64,000 nt of DNA from Microbispora bryophytorum. Its GTDB lineage: Bacteria; Actinomycetota; Actinomycetes; Streptosporangiales; Streptosporangiaceae. Under the pieces are notes generated by a model. That model did no database searches and was not told where the DNA came from. It saw only the letters and a list, made by a program, of their open reading frames with translations. The stretch covers positions 62,001 through 126,000 of the forward strand of contig NZ_VIRL01000018.1 of the NCBI RefSeq assembly GCF_006874465.1. Reading direction: 5' to 3'. Both the position numbers and the translations under genes were made by a program. Below, in pieces: positions 41,504-50,283 of the stretch; the first letter of the stretch is position 1; every line of letters starts with the position of its first letter.

Positions 41504-42136
41504 TCAGTAGGCGACGGTGAAACGGGTCCGGTGGTGGCGCGGCCGTTCGGCCTCGTCCAGCAACGCCACCGCGAGGTCCTCCATCGAGATCCGGGACTCG
41601 CCCTCGGCGTCTACCACCAGCTCGTCACCGCCCACCCGGTAGCGGCCGGTCCGCTCGCCGGGGACGAGCAGGTCGGCCGGGCTCAGGTAGGCCCAGTCCA
41701 CGATGGTGTTGGCCCGGCAGGCCGCCAGCTGCTCGACGCACGCCGTCGCGATCGGCTGCAGGAAGGACGGGTAGCCCGCCCGGTCCATCAGGCGGCCGCC
41801 GTCCTCGACGGTCAGGCTGCCCGCGCCGCCGACGAGCAGCAGACGTGTGCCGGTCTTGGCGCACGCGGCGAGCAGTGTGGTGGCGACCGTGACCAGCTGG
41901 CTCTCGTCGCCGGGCGCCGGGCAGGTCGCGGTGATCACCAAGTCCTGTCCGGCGGACAGCGCGATGACGTCGTTCACGTCGGTCGCGTCGCCGACCCGGG
42001 CACGTGCTTCGCCGGGCAGTCCGGCGAGCCGCACCGGATTGCGGGCCACGCCGGTCACCTCGTGTCCGCGGGACACGGCCTCGGCGACGACGCGTCTGCC
42101 CACGTTCCCGGTCGCCCCGAACACTGCGATGCGCAT
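41504..42136 (-). CDS. NAD(P)-binding protein, NmrA/YhfK-like SDR
   Basis: A 210-residue atypical SDR with the N-terminal cofactor motif FGATGNVGRRV and the segment RLLLVGGAGSLTVEDG found in NAD(P)H-binding NmrA/BLVRB-like proteins. It lacks a classical YxxxK active site, as usual in this group, so it may be a redox sensor or a quinone/flavin-type reductase. Divergent from the MarR gene 51 bases away; MarR control is likely. RBS GAGGAAG precedes the ATG. Confidence 0.85.
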   Translation of the reverse strand: MRIAVFGATGNVGRRVVAEAVSRGHEVTGVARNPVRLAGLPGEARARVGDATDVNDVIALSAGQDLVITATCPAPGDESQLVTVATTLLAACAKTGTRLLLVGGAGSLTVEDGGRLMDRAGYPSFLQPIATACVEQLAACRANTIVDWAYLSPADLLVPGERTGRYRVGGDELVVDAEGESRISMEDLAVALLDEAERPRHHRTRFTVAY

Positions 42137-42175
42137 GCTGCTACTTCCTCTCGATTTGGGGGGTGCCGCGGGCGG

Positions 42176-42181
42176 TACCCT
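42176..42181 (+). promoter_or_regulatory. -10 element of a leaderless MarR transcript
   Basis: TACCCT ends 6 bases before the MarR GTG at 42188, the same spacing seen for the other MarR gene at 12794. No Shine-Dalgarno lies between, so translation from a leaderless mRNA is likely. Confidence 0.45.
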
Positions 42182-42187
42182 TGCCGT

Positions 42188-42667
42188 GTGCCGGATCATG
42201 TGGACCGTGTCCTGCAGCAGTGGGCCGACGCCCGCCCTGACCTGGACGTGACTCCGATGGCGGTCTTCGGCCGGCTGTCGAGGCTGACGCAGCTCGTCAA
42301 CAACGAGCTGCGCCGCACGTTCGCCGAACACGACCTGGACCCCTCGTCGTTCGACGTCCTGGCCACCCTCCGCCGCGGCGGCCGGCAGGCCCCGGCCGAG
42401 CTGATGCGCTCCGCGATGATCACCTCGGGGGCGGTCACCCAGCGCCTCGACCGGCTGGAGGCGCGGGGCCTGGTGACGCGGACGCCCAGCGACATCGACG
42501 GCCGTGGTGTCCACGTCGATCTGACCGGCGCCGGTCGCGAGCTCATCGACCGGGCGCTGCCTGACCACGTGGACACCGAACGGCGCCTGCTCGCCGGGCT
42601 CACCCCCGACCAGCGGGAGATCCTGGCCGAGACCCTCAGGCAACTGCTGATGTCGCTGGACGACTAG
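42188..42667 (+). CDS. MarR-family transcriptional regulator
   Basis: A 159-residue winged-helix protein (NNELRRTFAEHDLDPSSFDVLATLRRGG; recognition helix MRSAMITSGAVTQRLDRLEARGL; wing SDIDGRGVHVDLT). The GTG start appears leaderless. It is divergent from the NAD(P)-binding protein gene and converges on the MFS transporter gene with a 7-base gap. It is a good candidate for binding the paired CTTAG-type palindromes upstream of that transporter, by proximity only. Confidence 0.9.
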   Translation: MPDHVDRVLQQWADARPDLDVTPMAVFGRLSRLTQLVNNELRRTFAEHDLDPSSFDVLATLRRGGRQAPAELMRSAMITSGAVTQRLDRLEARGLVTRTPSDIDGRGVHVDLTGAGRELIDRALPDHVDTERRLLAGLTPDQREILAETLRQLLMSLDD

Positions 42668-42674
42668 CCGGACC

Positions 42675-43865
42675 CTAGACCCGCTTGACGCCCGACACCA
42701 CCAGCGACGTCAGGACCACGAGCCCCGCCGCGACCCACAGCACACCGGTCACCGCGACCGCCCCGACGATGAGGCTGGCGAACAGCGCTCCCAGCGCGAT
42801 CGCCAGGTTGAACATGCAGGTGTTGAGCCCGGTGGCGGCCTCGATGCCCTGCGGCGCCGCCTTGATGATCCAGGTCTGCACGCTCACCGGCAGGCCGCCG
42901 AACGCGAAACCCCACGCGATCAACAGGATCGACCCGGTGACCGCGTTGCCGCCGAGGAACGGGAACGCCGCAAGGATGATCGCGAGCGCGACGCTCACCA
43001 CGACGATCGTGCCGCGGACGTTGCGGCCCGCCCACGAGCCGGCGATGAGGTTGCCGGCCATCCCCGCCACGCCGTACGCCAGCAGCAGCGGGCCGATGAA
43101 GGCCGCGCCGATCCCGGAGACGTCCTGCAGGATCGGGCTGACGAAGGTGAAGGCGCCGTAGTGCCCGGACACCAGCAGGAAGGTGGCGACGACACCGACC
43201 CGGACGGCGGGCGTGCGCAGCTGCTCGCCCAGTGTGCGCAGCCGGACGGGTTCGGTCGCCGGCATCTTCGGCAGCAGTACGGACAGCGCGATCACCAGCA
43301 GGAGCGCGACCGCGGCGACGGCGCCGAACGCGATGCGCCAGCCGGTGAGCTCGCCGACGAGCGTGCCGGCGGGGACGCCGAGGACGTTGGCGGCCATGGC
43401 GCCGAAGAAGATCAACGAGGTGGCCCTGGCGACGTGCGTCTCGGGGACCAGCCGGACGCCGAGACCCGCGGCGAGCGACCAAAACCCGCCGATGCTGACG
43501 CCCACGAACAGCCGGGCCACCATCAGCACGGCGTACGTGGGGGTCAGCGCGGACACGACGTTGGCCACCAGGGCCAGCAGGATCAGGCCGAGCAGGACCA
43601 CCCGCCGGTCCAGCCCGCGGATCGCCACGGGGAGCAGCGGCGCGGTGACGGCGGCGACCAGGCCGGACACGGTCACCATCAGGCCGACCTCGCCGTCGGA
43701 GACGTGCAGGCCGTCGCCGATGGCCGTGAGCAGGCCCATGGGCAGGTTCTCGACGGTCACCACCAGGAAGGTCCCCAGCGCGACGGCGATCACCGCGATC
43801 CAGTTCTTCAGGGGGACGCGATCTGGCCTGTCGGTTCCGGCGGAGACGGACTCGATGACTGTCAT
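42675..43865 (-). CDS. MFS transporter (DHA1-type drug/metabolite efflux)
   Basis: A 396-residue, 12-helix major facilitator of the AraJ/YdhP-like DHA1 group. The loop-2/3 motif (RGLDRRVVLLGLILLALVANVVSALTP) and helix-5 motif (GVPAGTLVGELTGWR) are present. Proton-driven export of a small hydrophobic compound is the family norm; the substrate is unknown. The strong inverted repeat 123-155 bases upstream suggests ligand-controlled repression, plausibly by the adjacent MarR protein. Confidence 0.9.
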   Translation of the reverse strand: MTVIESVSAGTDRPDRVPLKNWIAVIAVALGTFLVVTVENLPMGLLTAIGDGLHVSDGEVGLMVTVSGLVAAVTAPLLPVAIRGLDRRVVLLGLILLALVANVVSALTPTYAVLMVARLFVGVSIGGFWSLAAGLGVRLVPETHVARATSLIFFGAMAANVLGVPAGTLVGELTGWRIAFGAVAAVALLLVIALSVLLPKMPATEPVRLRTLGEQLRTPAVRVGVVATFLLVSGHYGAFTFVSPILQDVSGIGAAFIGPLLLAYGVAGMAGNLIAGSWAGRNVRGTIVVVSVALAIILAAFPFLGGNAVTGSILLIAWGFAFGGLPVSVQTWIIKAAPQGIEAATGLNTCMFNLAIALGALFASLIVGAVAVTGVLWVAAGLVVLTSLVVSGVKRV

Positions 43866-43987
43866 CTGGTTCCTCCTGTGCGCGTGGGCCCGGTCCGGGC
43901 AGGCGAGATCGAGCGTCGTGCGTCGGTTGGGTCGAGCTGTCGTGCCGATCGGCCCCGGCGGCCGTGGATCAGCGGCAGGCGAGTTCG

Positions 43988-44020
43988 CTTAGCACTAAGA
44001 GACATTACCTTAGTGCTAAG
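43988..44020 (-). promoter_or_regulatory. Double-palindrome operator upstream of the MFS transporter gene
   Basis: CTTAGCACTAAG (43988-43999) and CTTAGTGCTAAG (44009-44020) are exact reverse complements, separated by 9 bases, and each is itself a CTTAG-NN-CTAAG palindrome. Their centres are 21 bases apart, two helical turns. This is what two bound dimers of a MarR- or TetR-type repressor need, in AT-rich DNA where the transporter promoter should lie. Confidence 0.75.
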
Positions 44021-44542
44021 AGATTGGCCAGACGGGTGGCCGTCCGGGTTCGAGGTGCGCGGGCCGATGGCGGCGCCCGGTGCCCGGGAGCCGCGCCGGC
44101 GAATGATCCGGGGAAAGCGCTTGCCTGTGGTGCATTCTCACCACCGCCGTTTCTCGCGCATGCTCGTCGGGGCACTCCGAAACGGAGGCTAGTTCCGCGT
44201 TTCCCGCCGGGTCAACGAGAACCGGACGCTACTCGGGACGGGCCGTTTCTCGATAGGGGTCGTAAGGGGTTGCCGGCCGTCTCTTCCGCGTCCCGCCCAG
44301 GGCCACCCGAAAAGTCCAAAGGTGTCACGGATCGTCCCGACATGCTGTGGGGCCGCTAGGGGTTGTGGGAGAAGCCCGCCGCCGCGAATTCTGAATGAGC
44401 CGCGCAGGCCGAAGTATTCGCGCCGTTGCGAATTCCATCTCTAAAGGCCGCACTGTCGCAGGCTGCTCAATGCCATGTTCGTGGCCGATTGCAATTCGTT
44501 TCCGACCGAGGCCGCTCAGGCCGGTTCGAAAGGCGGGTCAAC
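44021..44542. other. Intergenic stretch before the TrpF-like gene
   Basis: About 520 bases with no gene I can support. The right half is less GC-rich and has GCGAATTC twice (44384-44391 and 44426-44433). Promoter elements for the downstream four-gene cluster must lie here but I see no convincing -35/-10 pair. GAAAGGCGGG shortly before 44543 serves as the ribosome binding site. Confidence 0.35.
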
Positions 44543-45235
44543 ATGCAGGGACTGATTCAGGTGGCAGGGGTCATCGACCAGGCCGAGGCGGATCTGATCC
44601 GCGAGGAGGGCGCTGACTGGCTGGGCTTCGCCCTGCGGTTGCCGGCGAAGAACGAGGACCTGTCCGAGGCGGACGCCGCGGCGATCGTCAAGGAGATCCA
44701 GCCGGAGCACAGGGGCGTCGTGATCACCTACCTGACCGACGCCGAGGAGATCAAGACCTTCTGCGAGGAGCTGGGCGTCACCGCGATCCAGCTGCACGGC
44801 GACGTGACGGGCGAGGAGCTGCGGAAGCTGCGGCGGATCGCCCCCGACCTGTACGTGCTCAAGAGCCTCGTGGTCAAGCAGGACAACCTCGACGAGCTGA
44901 CCACGATCGTGGACGAGGCGGCCGAGTGGGTCGACATGTTCATCACCGACACCTTCAACCCGGCCACCGGTGCCAAGGGCGCCACCGGACTGCTGCACGA
45001 CTGGTCGATCAGCGCGGAGCTGGTCCGGATCTCGCCCAAGCCGCTGATGCTCGCCGGCGGGCTGAACCCGGACAACGTCGCCGCCGCCATCACCGAGGTC
45101 CGTCCGGCCGCGGTCGACGCGCACACCGGCCTTGAGGACCCCGTCACCCGCCGCAAGGACCGGACGAAGGTGCGCAAGTTCGTCCAGGAGGCCCGAAGGG
45201 CCTTCGCCGAGCTGGAGCGGGGTGCGAAGGCATGA
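44543..45235 (+). CDS. TrpF-like (phosphoribosylanthranilate isomerase family) protein lacking the catalytic Cys
   Basis: A 230-residue TIM barrel clearly related to TrpF: QLHGD, the phosphate-binding PLMLAGGLNPDNVAAAI and the closing RRKDRTKVRKFVQEAR. The acid residue of the family is kept (ITDT, Asp136), but the N-terminal KICG motif that carries the catalytic Cys is replaced by QVAG (Ala8), and the usual VSSGVE is VDAHTGLED. So it is unlikely to act as an ordinary tryptophan enzyme. It overlaps the next gene (ATGA) and leads an NRPS/PsuG cluster, so an isomerase or condensation step on a ribosyl-phosphate intermediate is inferred. Confidence 0.85.
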   Translation: MQGLIQVAGVIDQAEADLIREEGADWLGFALRLPAKNEDLSEADAAAIVKEIQPEHRGVVITYLTDAEEIKTFCEELGVTAIQLHGDVTGEELRKLRRIAPDLYVLKSLVVKQDNLDELTTIVDEAAEWVDMFITDTFNPATGAKGATGLLHDWSISAELVRISPKPLMLAGGLNPDNVAAAITEVRPAAVDAHTGLEDPVTRRKDRTKVRKFVQEARRAFAELERGAKA

Positions 45236-45939
45236 CCATCATGGCGACGGAGGCAGCCGGCATCACGAACGACACCAGGAACGACACCAGGAACGACACC
45301 GTGCATCTGCTGCCGCAGACCCGGCAGCTGCGGGCGCTGCACACGATCATCCGCGATCGGAACTGCGACCTGGAGCGCTTCGTCACCACGTCGGGCCGGA
45401 TCATCCGCCAGCTCGTCGAAACGGCCCTGGACCTCCTGCCCTTCGAGCCGTCCGGCGTGCAGACCCCGGTGGGGCAGACCTACCACGGCCTGCGGCCGGC
45501 CAAGCCGATCTGCGGGGTGCCCGTCGTGCGCGCCGGAGAGAGCATGGAGCACGAGCTGCGGGCGATGTCGCCGGGAGTGCGGATCGGCAAGATCCTCATC
45601 CAGCGGGACAAGGTCACGAAACTGCCGCGGCTGTACTACTCCGCGCTGCCCGCGGACATCGACCGGCACAGCGTGCTGCTGCTGGACCCGATGCTGGCCA
45701 CCGGCGGGACCGCGCTGGCCGCCATCGAGGTGCTGCTCGCCCACGGGGTCGCGGAGGACGACATCGTCTTCGTCACCCTGCTGTCGGCGCCGGAGGGCAT
45801 CGACGCGGTCCACGCGCGTCACCCGAACCTGCGGATCGTGACCTCGGCAATCGAGGAACGGCTGAACGAGAACGCCTACATGATCCCCGGAATCGGCGAC
45901 TTCGGCGACCGCTACTTCGGCACGGACGTCCCGCGTTGA
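45232..45939 (+). CDS. uracil phosphoribosyltransferase-like protein
   Basis: A 235-residue UPRT homologue. The PRPP-binding loop LLLDPMLATGGTALAA, the flap region LRPAKPICGVPVVRAGESMEHEL and the base-binding C-terminus (YMIPGIGDFGDRYFG) are present. UPRT couples a pyrimidine-like base to PRPP. The start codon overlaps the TrpF-like stop; a second in-frame ATG lies 9 bases on. The N-terminus has NDTR/NDTR/NDT, a 12-base in-frame repeat. A salvage role is possible, but its place inside a C-nucleoside-like cluster suggests a dedicated or resistance-type role on a pyrimidine-like product. Confidence 0.88.
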   Translation: MTIMATEAAGITNDTRNDTRNDTVHLLPQTRQLRALHTIIRDRNCDLERFVTTSGRIIRQLVETALDLLPFEPSGVQTPVGQTYHGLRPAKPICGVPVVRAGESMEHELRAMSPGVRIGKILIQRDKVTKLPRLYYSALPADIDRHSVLLLDPMLATGGTALAAIEVLLAHGVAEDDIVFVTLLSAPEGIDAVHARHPNLRIVTSAIEERLNENAYMIPGIGDFGDRYFGTDVPR

Positions 45940-45943
45940 CGCC

Positions 45944-45965
45944 TCCCCTCCCTGCGGGGAGGGGA
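45944..45965 (+). terminator. Hairpin after the UPRT-like gene
   Basis: TCCCCTCCC (45944-45952) and GGGAGGGGA (45957-45965) form a perfect 9-pair stem with a 4-base loop directly after the stop codon. No U-tract. Possible partial terminator setting the ratio between the TrpF/UPRT pair and the NRPS gene; the 238-base gap that follows could hold a second promoter. Confidence 0.5.
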
Positions 45966-46176
45966 CTCCAACCGTCGCCGGCCAGATCTCTCTTTCCTGT
46001 TCCACCGGCGACAGCCCCGGGACGACAGGCTTCACGTCCCGTCGGCCCGGCGGGCCCGACCGGCCTGCGGCTCAGCCCAGGCCGGTCACCCCGCGGGTGA
46101 GCGCGGGAAACGGATGACGGCGTCCGAGAGCCGTGGCTTCCCAGTAACCCTTGTCCGTCCATCGCAGGGGGAGGAA

Positions 46177-49100
46177 ATGATCACCACTCCAGTCGCTGAA
46201 GCGAGGCGGGAATCACCCGAGGACACCTGTCTTCCCGATCTGCTCGACGCACAGGCCCGGTCGCGCCCCGACGACACGGCGGTCGTCTGCGGAGAGCGGC
46301 GGCTGACCTTCCGCGAGCTCGCGGAGGGCGGCGCGGCCCTCGGCGGGCACCTGCGGGAGCTCGGCGTGGACCTCGACGAATGTGTGGGGCTCTTCGTGGA
46401 GCCGTCGATCGACCTCATGGTCGGCGTGTGGGGAATCCTGCGGGCCGGCGGCGCCTACCTGCCGCTGTCCCCCGAATACCCGGAAGAGCGCCTCCGCTAC
46501 ATGATCGAGGACGCCGGCGTGCGCGTCGTCGTCACCCAGGACGAGCTCGTGGACAGGCTGACCGGGCTGGCGCCCGCCGGGACGCGGATCGTCACCCTGA
46601 AGGACGCGGAAGGGTTCGCGGGGTCACCCGGAGGCGACCGCCACTCCGATCGCCACCCGGGCCTGCGCCCCGGCAACCTCGCGTACGTCATCTACACCTC
46701 CGGCAGCACCGGCAAGCCGAAGGGAGTGATGATCGAGCACCGCAGCATCGTCAGCCAGATGCGGTGGCTGCACGCCGGCTACGGGATCGACCAGGACAAG
46801 GTCATCGTGCAGAAGACGCCGATGAGCTTCGACGCGGCGCAGTGGGAGATCCTCGCGCCGGTCTGCGGCTCCGTGGTCGTCGTGGGCCCGCCCGGGGTCT
46901 ACCGGGACGCCGAGCGGCTGATCGACGTCATCAGGACCCACGGGGTCACCACGCTGCAGTGCGTTCCGACGCTGCTGACGGCGCTGCTGGACACCGAGGA
47001 ACTGCAGAGCTGCGCCTCGCTCACGCAGGTCTTCACCGGCGGCGAGGTCCTGTCCAAGGTGCTGGCGACGAGCTTCTTCGACAGCATGCCCGGGTGCGCG
47101 CTGATCAACCTGTACGGCCCCACCGAGTGCACGATCAACTCGTCGGCGTACACCGTGGACCCGGCGACCGTCGACGAGGGCCCGAACGCGATCTCGATCG
47201 GGGCGCCGGTCGACCACACCGACTACCACATCCTCGACCTGGCCGGGACGCCGGTTGCCGTCGGCGAGATCGGCGAGCTGTTCATCGGAGGCGTCCAGGT
47301 CGCCCGCGGCTACCTGCACAGGCCCGAGCTGACCGCCGAGCGGTTCGTCGGCAGTCCGCTCGGCGAGGGCAGGCTGTTCAAGACCGGCGACCTCGCGTAC
47401 TGGAACGCCGACGGCACCGTCCAGTTCGTGGGCCGCGCGGACAACCAGGTCAAGCTGCGGGGGTTCCGGGTCGAGCTGGACGAGATCAAGCTGGCCATCG
47501 AGACCCACGAGTGGGTCAAGCACGCGGCGGTCATCGTCAAGGACGACCCGCGCACAGGGTTCCAGAACCTGATCGCCTGCGTGGAGCTGAATCCCAAGGA
47601 AGCGGCGCTGATGGACCAGGGCAACCACGGCGCCCACCACCAGTCCAAGACGAGCCGGCTCCAGGTCAGGGCGCAGCTGTCCAACGCCGGGGTCCGCGAC
47701 GCCGCGGAGCTCGACGGCAGGCCGGTGATCGACCTGCCCGGCACGCAGGCGACCGCGCGGCAGCGCGGGCTGGCGTTCGCCCGCAAGACCTACCGGTTCT
47801 ACGAGGGCGGGGAGGTCGGCCGGGGCGACATCCTGAAGCTGCTGGCCAGGAAGGCCGAGGGCGCGCACTCCCGCGGTCTCGACGCCGTCGGCCTGGAGGA
47901 TCTCGGCGAGATCCTGCGCTACCTCGGTCCGCACCTCAGCGAGGAACGCCTGCTGCCGAAGTACGCCTACGCCTCGCCGGGGGCGCTGTACGCGACGCAG
48001 CTCTACCTGGAGATCGACGGGATCGGCGACCTCCGGCCGGGTTTCTACTACCACCACCCCGTGCATCACCGGCTCGTGCTGGTCGGGCCGGCCGCCGGGG
48101 GAGCGGAGCCTCGGGTGAGGCTGCACTTCGTCGGCAAGAAGCGGGCGATCGAACCGGTCTACAAGAACAACATCCGCGAGGTCCTGGAAATCGAGACCGG
48201 TCACATGGTCGGCCTGTTCGAGGAGGTGCTGCCCGACTACGGCCTGGACATCAGGCCGGTGGAGTACGCGCCGGCCACGAAGGACCACCTGGACTGCGCC
48301 GCCGAGGACTACTACCTCGGCACCTTCGAGCTGATCCCGTACGCGGGGCCGCGCCAGGACGAGGTCGACCTCTACGTCCAGTCGCATCCCGGAAAGATCG
48401 CCGACCTGCGGGCCGGCCAGTACGCCTACGAGAACGGGCGCCTGCGGCTGATCTCCGACGAGCTCATCCTCAAGAAACATGTCATCGCGATCAACCAGCA
48501 GGTCTACGACCGGTCAAGCCTCGGGATCTCGGTGGTCAGCAGGAACACCGAGGACTGGCTGCACTACATCGACCTGGGCCGCACGCTGCAGCACCTGTCG
48601 ATGAACGACGTCAACATCGGGTTCATGTCGTCCGGATACAGCTCCAAGTCCGGCGACGACCTGCCCTCGGCCCGCCGGATCGACGGCATCCTCCGCTCCA
48701 ACGGCCGGCCCACCGGCCCGTCCTACTTCTTCATCGGCGGCCGCGTGAGCGACGAGCAGCGGCTGAGCGAGGGGATGAAGGAGGACTCGGTCCACATGAA
48801 GGGACCGGCGGAGATGATCAGGGACGACCTGATCAACTTCCTGCCGGACTACATGATCCCGAACAAGGTCGTCGTGCTGGACCGGCTCCCGTTCACGGCG
48901 AACGGGAAGATCGACGTCAGAGGGCTGGCCGAGTCCGACGCGACGAACGTGGACAACGCCGACCGGCCGTACATCGCGCCGCGGACGACGACCGAGCGCC
49001 GGATCGCCGAGCTGTGGAAGAAGGCGATGAAGCGGGAGACCGTCTCGGTGGAGGACGACTTCTTCGCCTCCGGCGGCAACTCGCTCATCGCCGTCGGGCT

Positions 49101-50274
49101 GATCAACAAGATCAACCGGGAGTTCTGCGCCTCGCTGCCCCTCCAGGTGCTGTTCGAATGCCCCACGATCGACAAGCTCGCCCGGCGGGTCGACGGAACC
49201 GAGTCCGAGGCGTGCTCCCGGCTCGTGCCGCTGCAGCGGGAGGGCGCGGGCCGGCCCGTCTACTGCTGGCCCGGCCTCGGCGGCTACACGATGAACCTGC
49301 GCACGCTGGCCGCCAGGATGGGCACCACCCAGCCCTTCTACGGGGTCCAGGCGTACGGGATCAACCCCGAGGAGGTGCCGTACGCGACCATCGGCGAGAT
49401 GGCGGCCGAGGACGTGAAGGCGATCCGGCGGCTGCAGCCGTCCGGCCCCTACACGCTGTGGGGATACTCGTTCGGCGCGCGCGTCGCGTTCGAAGCCGCC
49501 TACCAGCTGGAGCGGGCCGGTGAGCGGGTGGAGCACCTCTTCCTGATCGCACCGGGCTCGCCGAAGGTCCATCAGGAGGGCACGTCCGAGCACGAGCGCG
49601 AGGCCGGTTTCGGCAACAGGGCGTACGTGACGATCCTCTTCTCGGTCTTCGCCGGCACGATCACCGGGCCGCTGCTCGAACGGTGCCTGGCCGAGGCCGT
49701 GGACGAGGAGAGCTTCGCCGCCTTCATCCACCGCAACTTCCCCGACCTGGACATCGACCTCGTACGCCGGATCATGCGGGTGGTGGGGGAGACCTTCGAG
49801 TTCAGCTACACCTTCCGCGAGCTGGCCCGGCGGCGGATCCAGGCGCCGATCACCATCTTCAAGGCCAGGGGCGACGACTACTCGTTCCTGGAGAACAGCG
49901 GCGGCTACTCGGCGACGGCCCCCGTCGTCGCCGACCTGGAAGCCGATCACTACGGCCTGCTCAGGGAACCGGAGATCGACGAGCTGGTCGCAGCCATCAG
50001 GGATCGTCTCGGGACGCACAGTAAGGAGATCATCATGCCGCACGTCAGCATCAAGCACTTCCCGGTCCCCCTCACCGAGCAGCAGCACTCCGACCTGGTC
50101 GCCGCGGTGACCAAGGCGATGACGAGCGCCTTCGGCTGCGAGGAGGGCTCGGTGTCGATCATCCTGGAGCCGGTCGCGAAGGAGCAGTGGGACGAGAAGG
50201 TCTACATCCCGGAGATCCTCAACCAGAAGCACAAGCTGAACAAGCTGCCGAACTACGGCCCGGCTGCGAACTGA
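46177..50274 (+). CDS. indC: indigoidine-synthetase-type NRPS (A-Ox-T-TE) fused to a PptA-type tautomerase
   Basis: A 1365-residue single-module NRPS. The adenylation domain (YTSGSTGKPKGVM, YGPTECT, KTGDL) is interrupted after core A8 (VKLRGFRVELDEI, about residue 430) by a nitroreductase-like FMN oxidase domain (about 520-830: YASPGALYATQLYL, FYYHHPVHHRL). It resumes at A10 (FTANGKID, about 905). The carrier domain has GGNSL (Ser969); the thioesterase has GYSFG (Ser1098). This is the IndC/BpsA layout that converts L-Gln to a cyclised, oxidised product (indigoidine precursor). After the TE the frame runs into a 79-residue tautomerase. Start ATG has a purine-rich GGGGGAGG just ahead. Confidence 0.93.
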   Translation: MITTPVAEARRESPEDTCLPDLLDAQARSRPDDTAVVCGERRLTFRELAEGGAALGGHLRELGVDLDECVGLFVEPSIDLMVGVWGILRAGGAYLPLSPEYPEERLRYMIEDAGVRVVVTQDELVDRLTGLAPAGTRIVTLKDAEGFAGSPGGDRHSDRHPGLRPGNLAYVIYTSGSTGKPKGVMIEHRSIVSQMRWLHAGYGIDQDKVIVQKTPMSFDAAQWEILAPVCGSVVVVGPPGVYRDAERLIDVIRTHGVTTLQCVPTLLTALLDTEELQSCASLTQVFTGGEVLSKVLATSFFDSMPGCALINLYGPTECTINSSAYTVDPATVDEGPNAISIGAPVDHTDYHILDLAGTPVAVGEIGELFIGGVQVARGYLHRPELTAERFVGSPLGEGRLFKTGDLAYWNADGTVQFVGRADNQVKLRGFRVELDEIKLAIETHEWVKHAAVIVKDDPRTGFQNLIACVELNPKEAALMDQGNHGAHHQSKTSRLQVRAQLSNAGVRDAAELDGRPVIDLPGTQATARQRGLAFARKTYRFYEGGEVGRGDILKLLARKAEGAHSRGLDAVGLEDLGEILRYLGPHLSEERLLPKYAYASPGALYATQLYLEIDGIGDLRPGFYYHHPVHHRLVLVGPAAGGAEPRVRLHFVGKKRAIEPVYKNNIREVLEIETGHMVGLFEEVLPDYGLDIRPVEYAPATKDHLDCAAEDYYLGTFELIPYAGPRQDEVDLYVQSHPGKIADLRAGQYAYENGRLRLISDELILKKHVIAINQQVYDRSSLGISVVSRNTEDWLHYIDLGRTLQHLSMNDVNIGFMSSGYSSKSGDDLPSARRIDGILRSNGRPTGPSYFFIGGRVSDEQRLSEGMKEDSVHMKGPAEMIRDDLINFLPDYMIPNKVVVLDRLPFTANGKIDVRGLAESDATNVDNADRPYIAPRTTTERRIAELWKKAMKRETVSVEDDFFASGGNSLIAVGLINKINREFCASLPLQVLFECPTIDKLARRVDGTESEACSRLVPLQREGAGRPVYCWPGLGGYTMNLRTLAARMGTTQPFYGVQAYGINPEEVPYATIGEMAAEDVKAIRRLQPSGPYTLWGYSFGARVAFEAAYQLERAGERVEHLFLIAPGSPKVHQEGTSEHEREAGFGNRAYVTILFSVFAGTITGPLLERCLAEAVDEESFAAFIHRNFPDLDIDLVRRIMRVVGETFEFSYTFRELARRRIQAPITIFKARGDDYSFLENSGGYSATAPVVADLEADHYGLLREPEIDELVAAIRDRLGTHSKEIIMPHVSIKHFPVPLTEQQHSDLVAAVTKAMTSAFGCEEGSVSIILEPVAKEQWDEKVYIPEILNQKHKLNKLPNYGPAAN
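50023..50037 (+). promoter_or_regulatory. Internal ribosome binding site and start for a free tautomerase
   Basis: Inside the NRPS gene AAGGAG (50023-50028) stands 6 bases before an in-frame ATG (50035) whose second codon is Pro. That is an ideal initiation site located exactly at the domain border. It also includes an out-of-frame TAA, as if a separate gene had been joined to the NRPS by loss of a stop or a frame change. Confidence 0.6.
50035..50274 (+). CDS. 4-oxalocrotonate tautomerase-family (PptA-like) domain, possibly also made as a free protein
   Basis: Read from the internal ATG, this is a complete 79-residue tautomerase: MPHVSIKHFPVPLTEQQ, then CEEGSVSIILEPV and EKVYIPEIL, similar to PptA/YdcE in length and ending (KLPNYGPAAN versus a Gly-Tyr tail). 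The enzyme family uses a free N-terminal proline exposed by Met removal as catalytic base. In the NRPS fusion this Pro (residue 1288) would be internal and inactive as a base, so separate translation from this start would be needed for classical activity. It might tautomerise the keto/enol or imine form of the NRPS product. Overlaps the NRPS reading frame by design. Confidence 0.6.
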   Translation: MPHVSIKHFPVPLTEQQHSDLVAAVTKAMTSAFGCEEGSVSIILEPVAKEQWDEKVYIPEILNQKHKLNKLPNYGPAAN

Positions 50275-50283
50275 GGGGCGACG

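Noticed and set aside
44317-44331. TGTCACG...CGTC resembling a second ECF41 promoter
   Set aside because: The two elements are only 3 bases apart instead of about 16 and the -35 has a mismatch.
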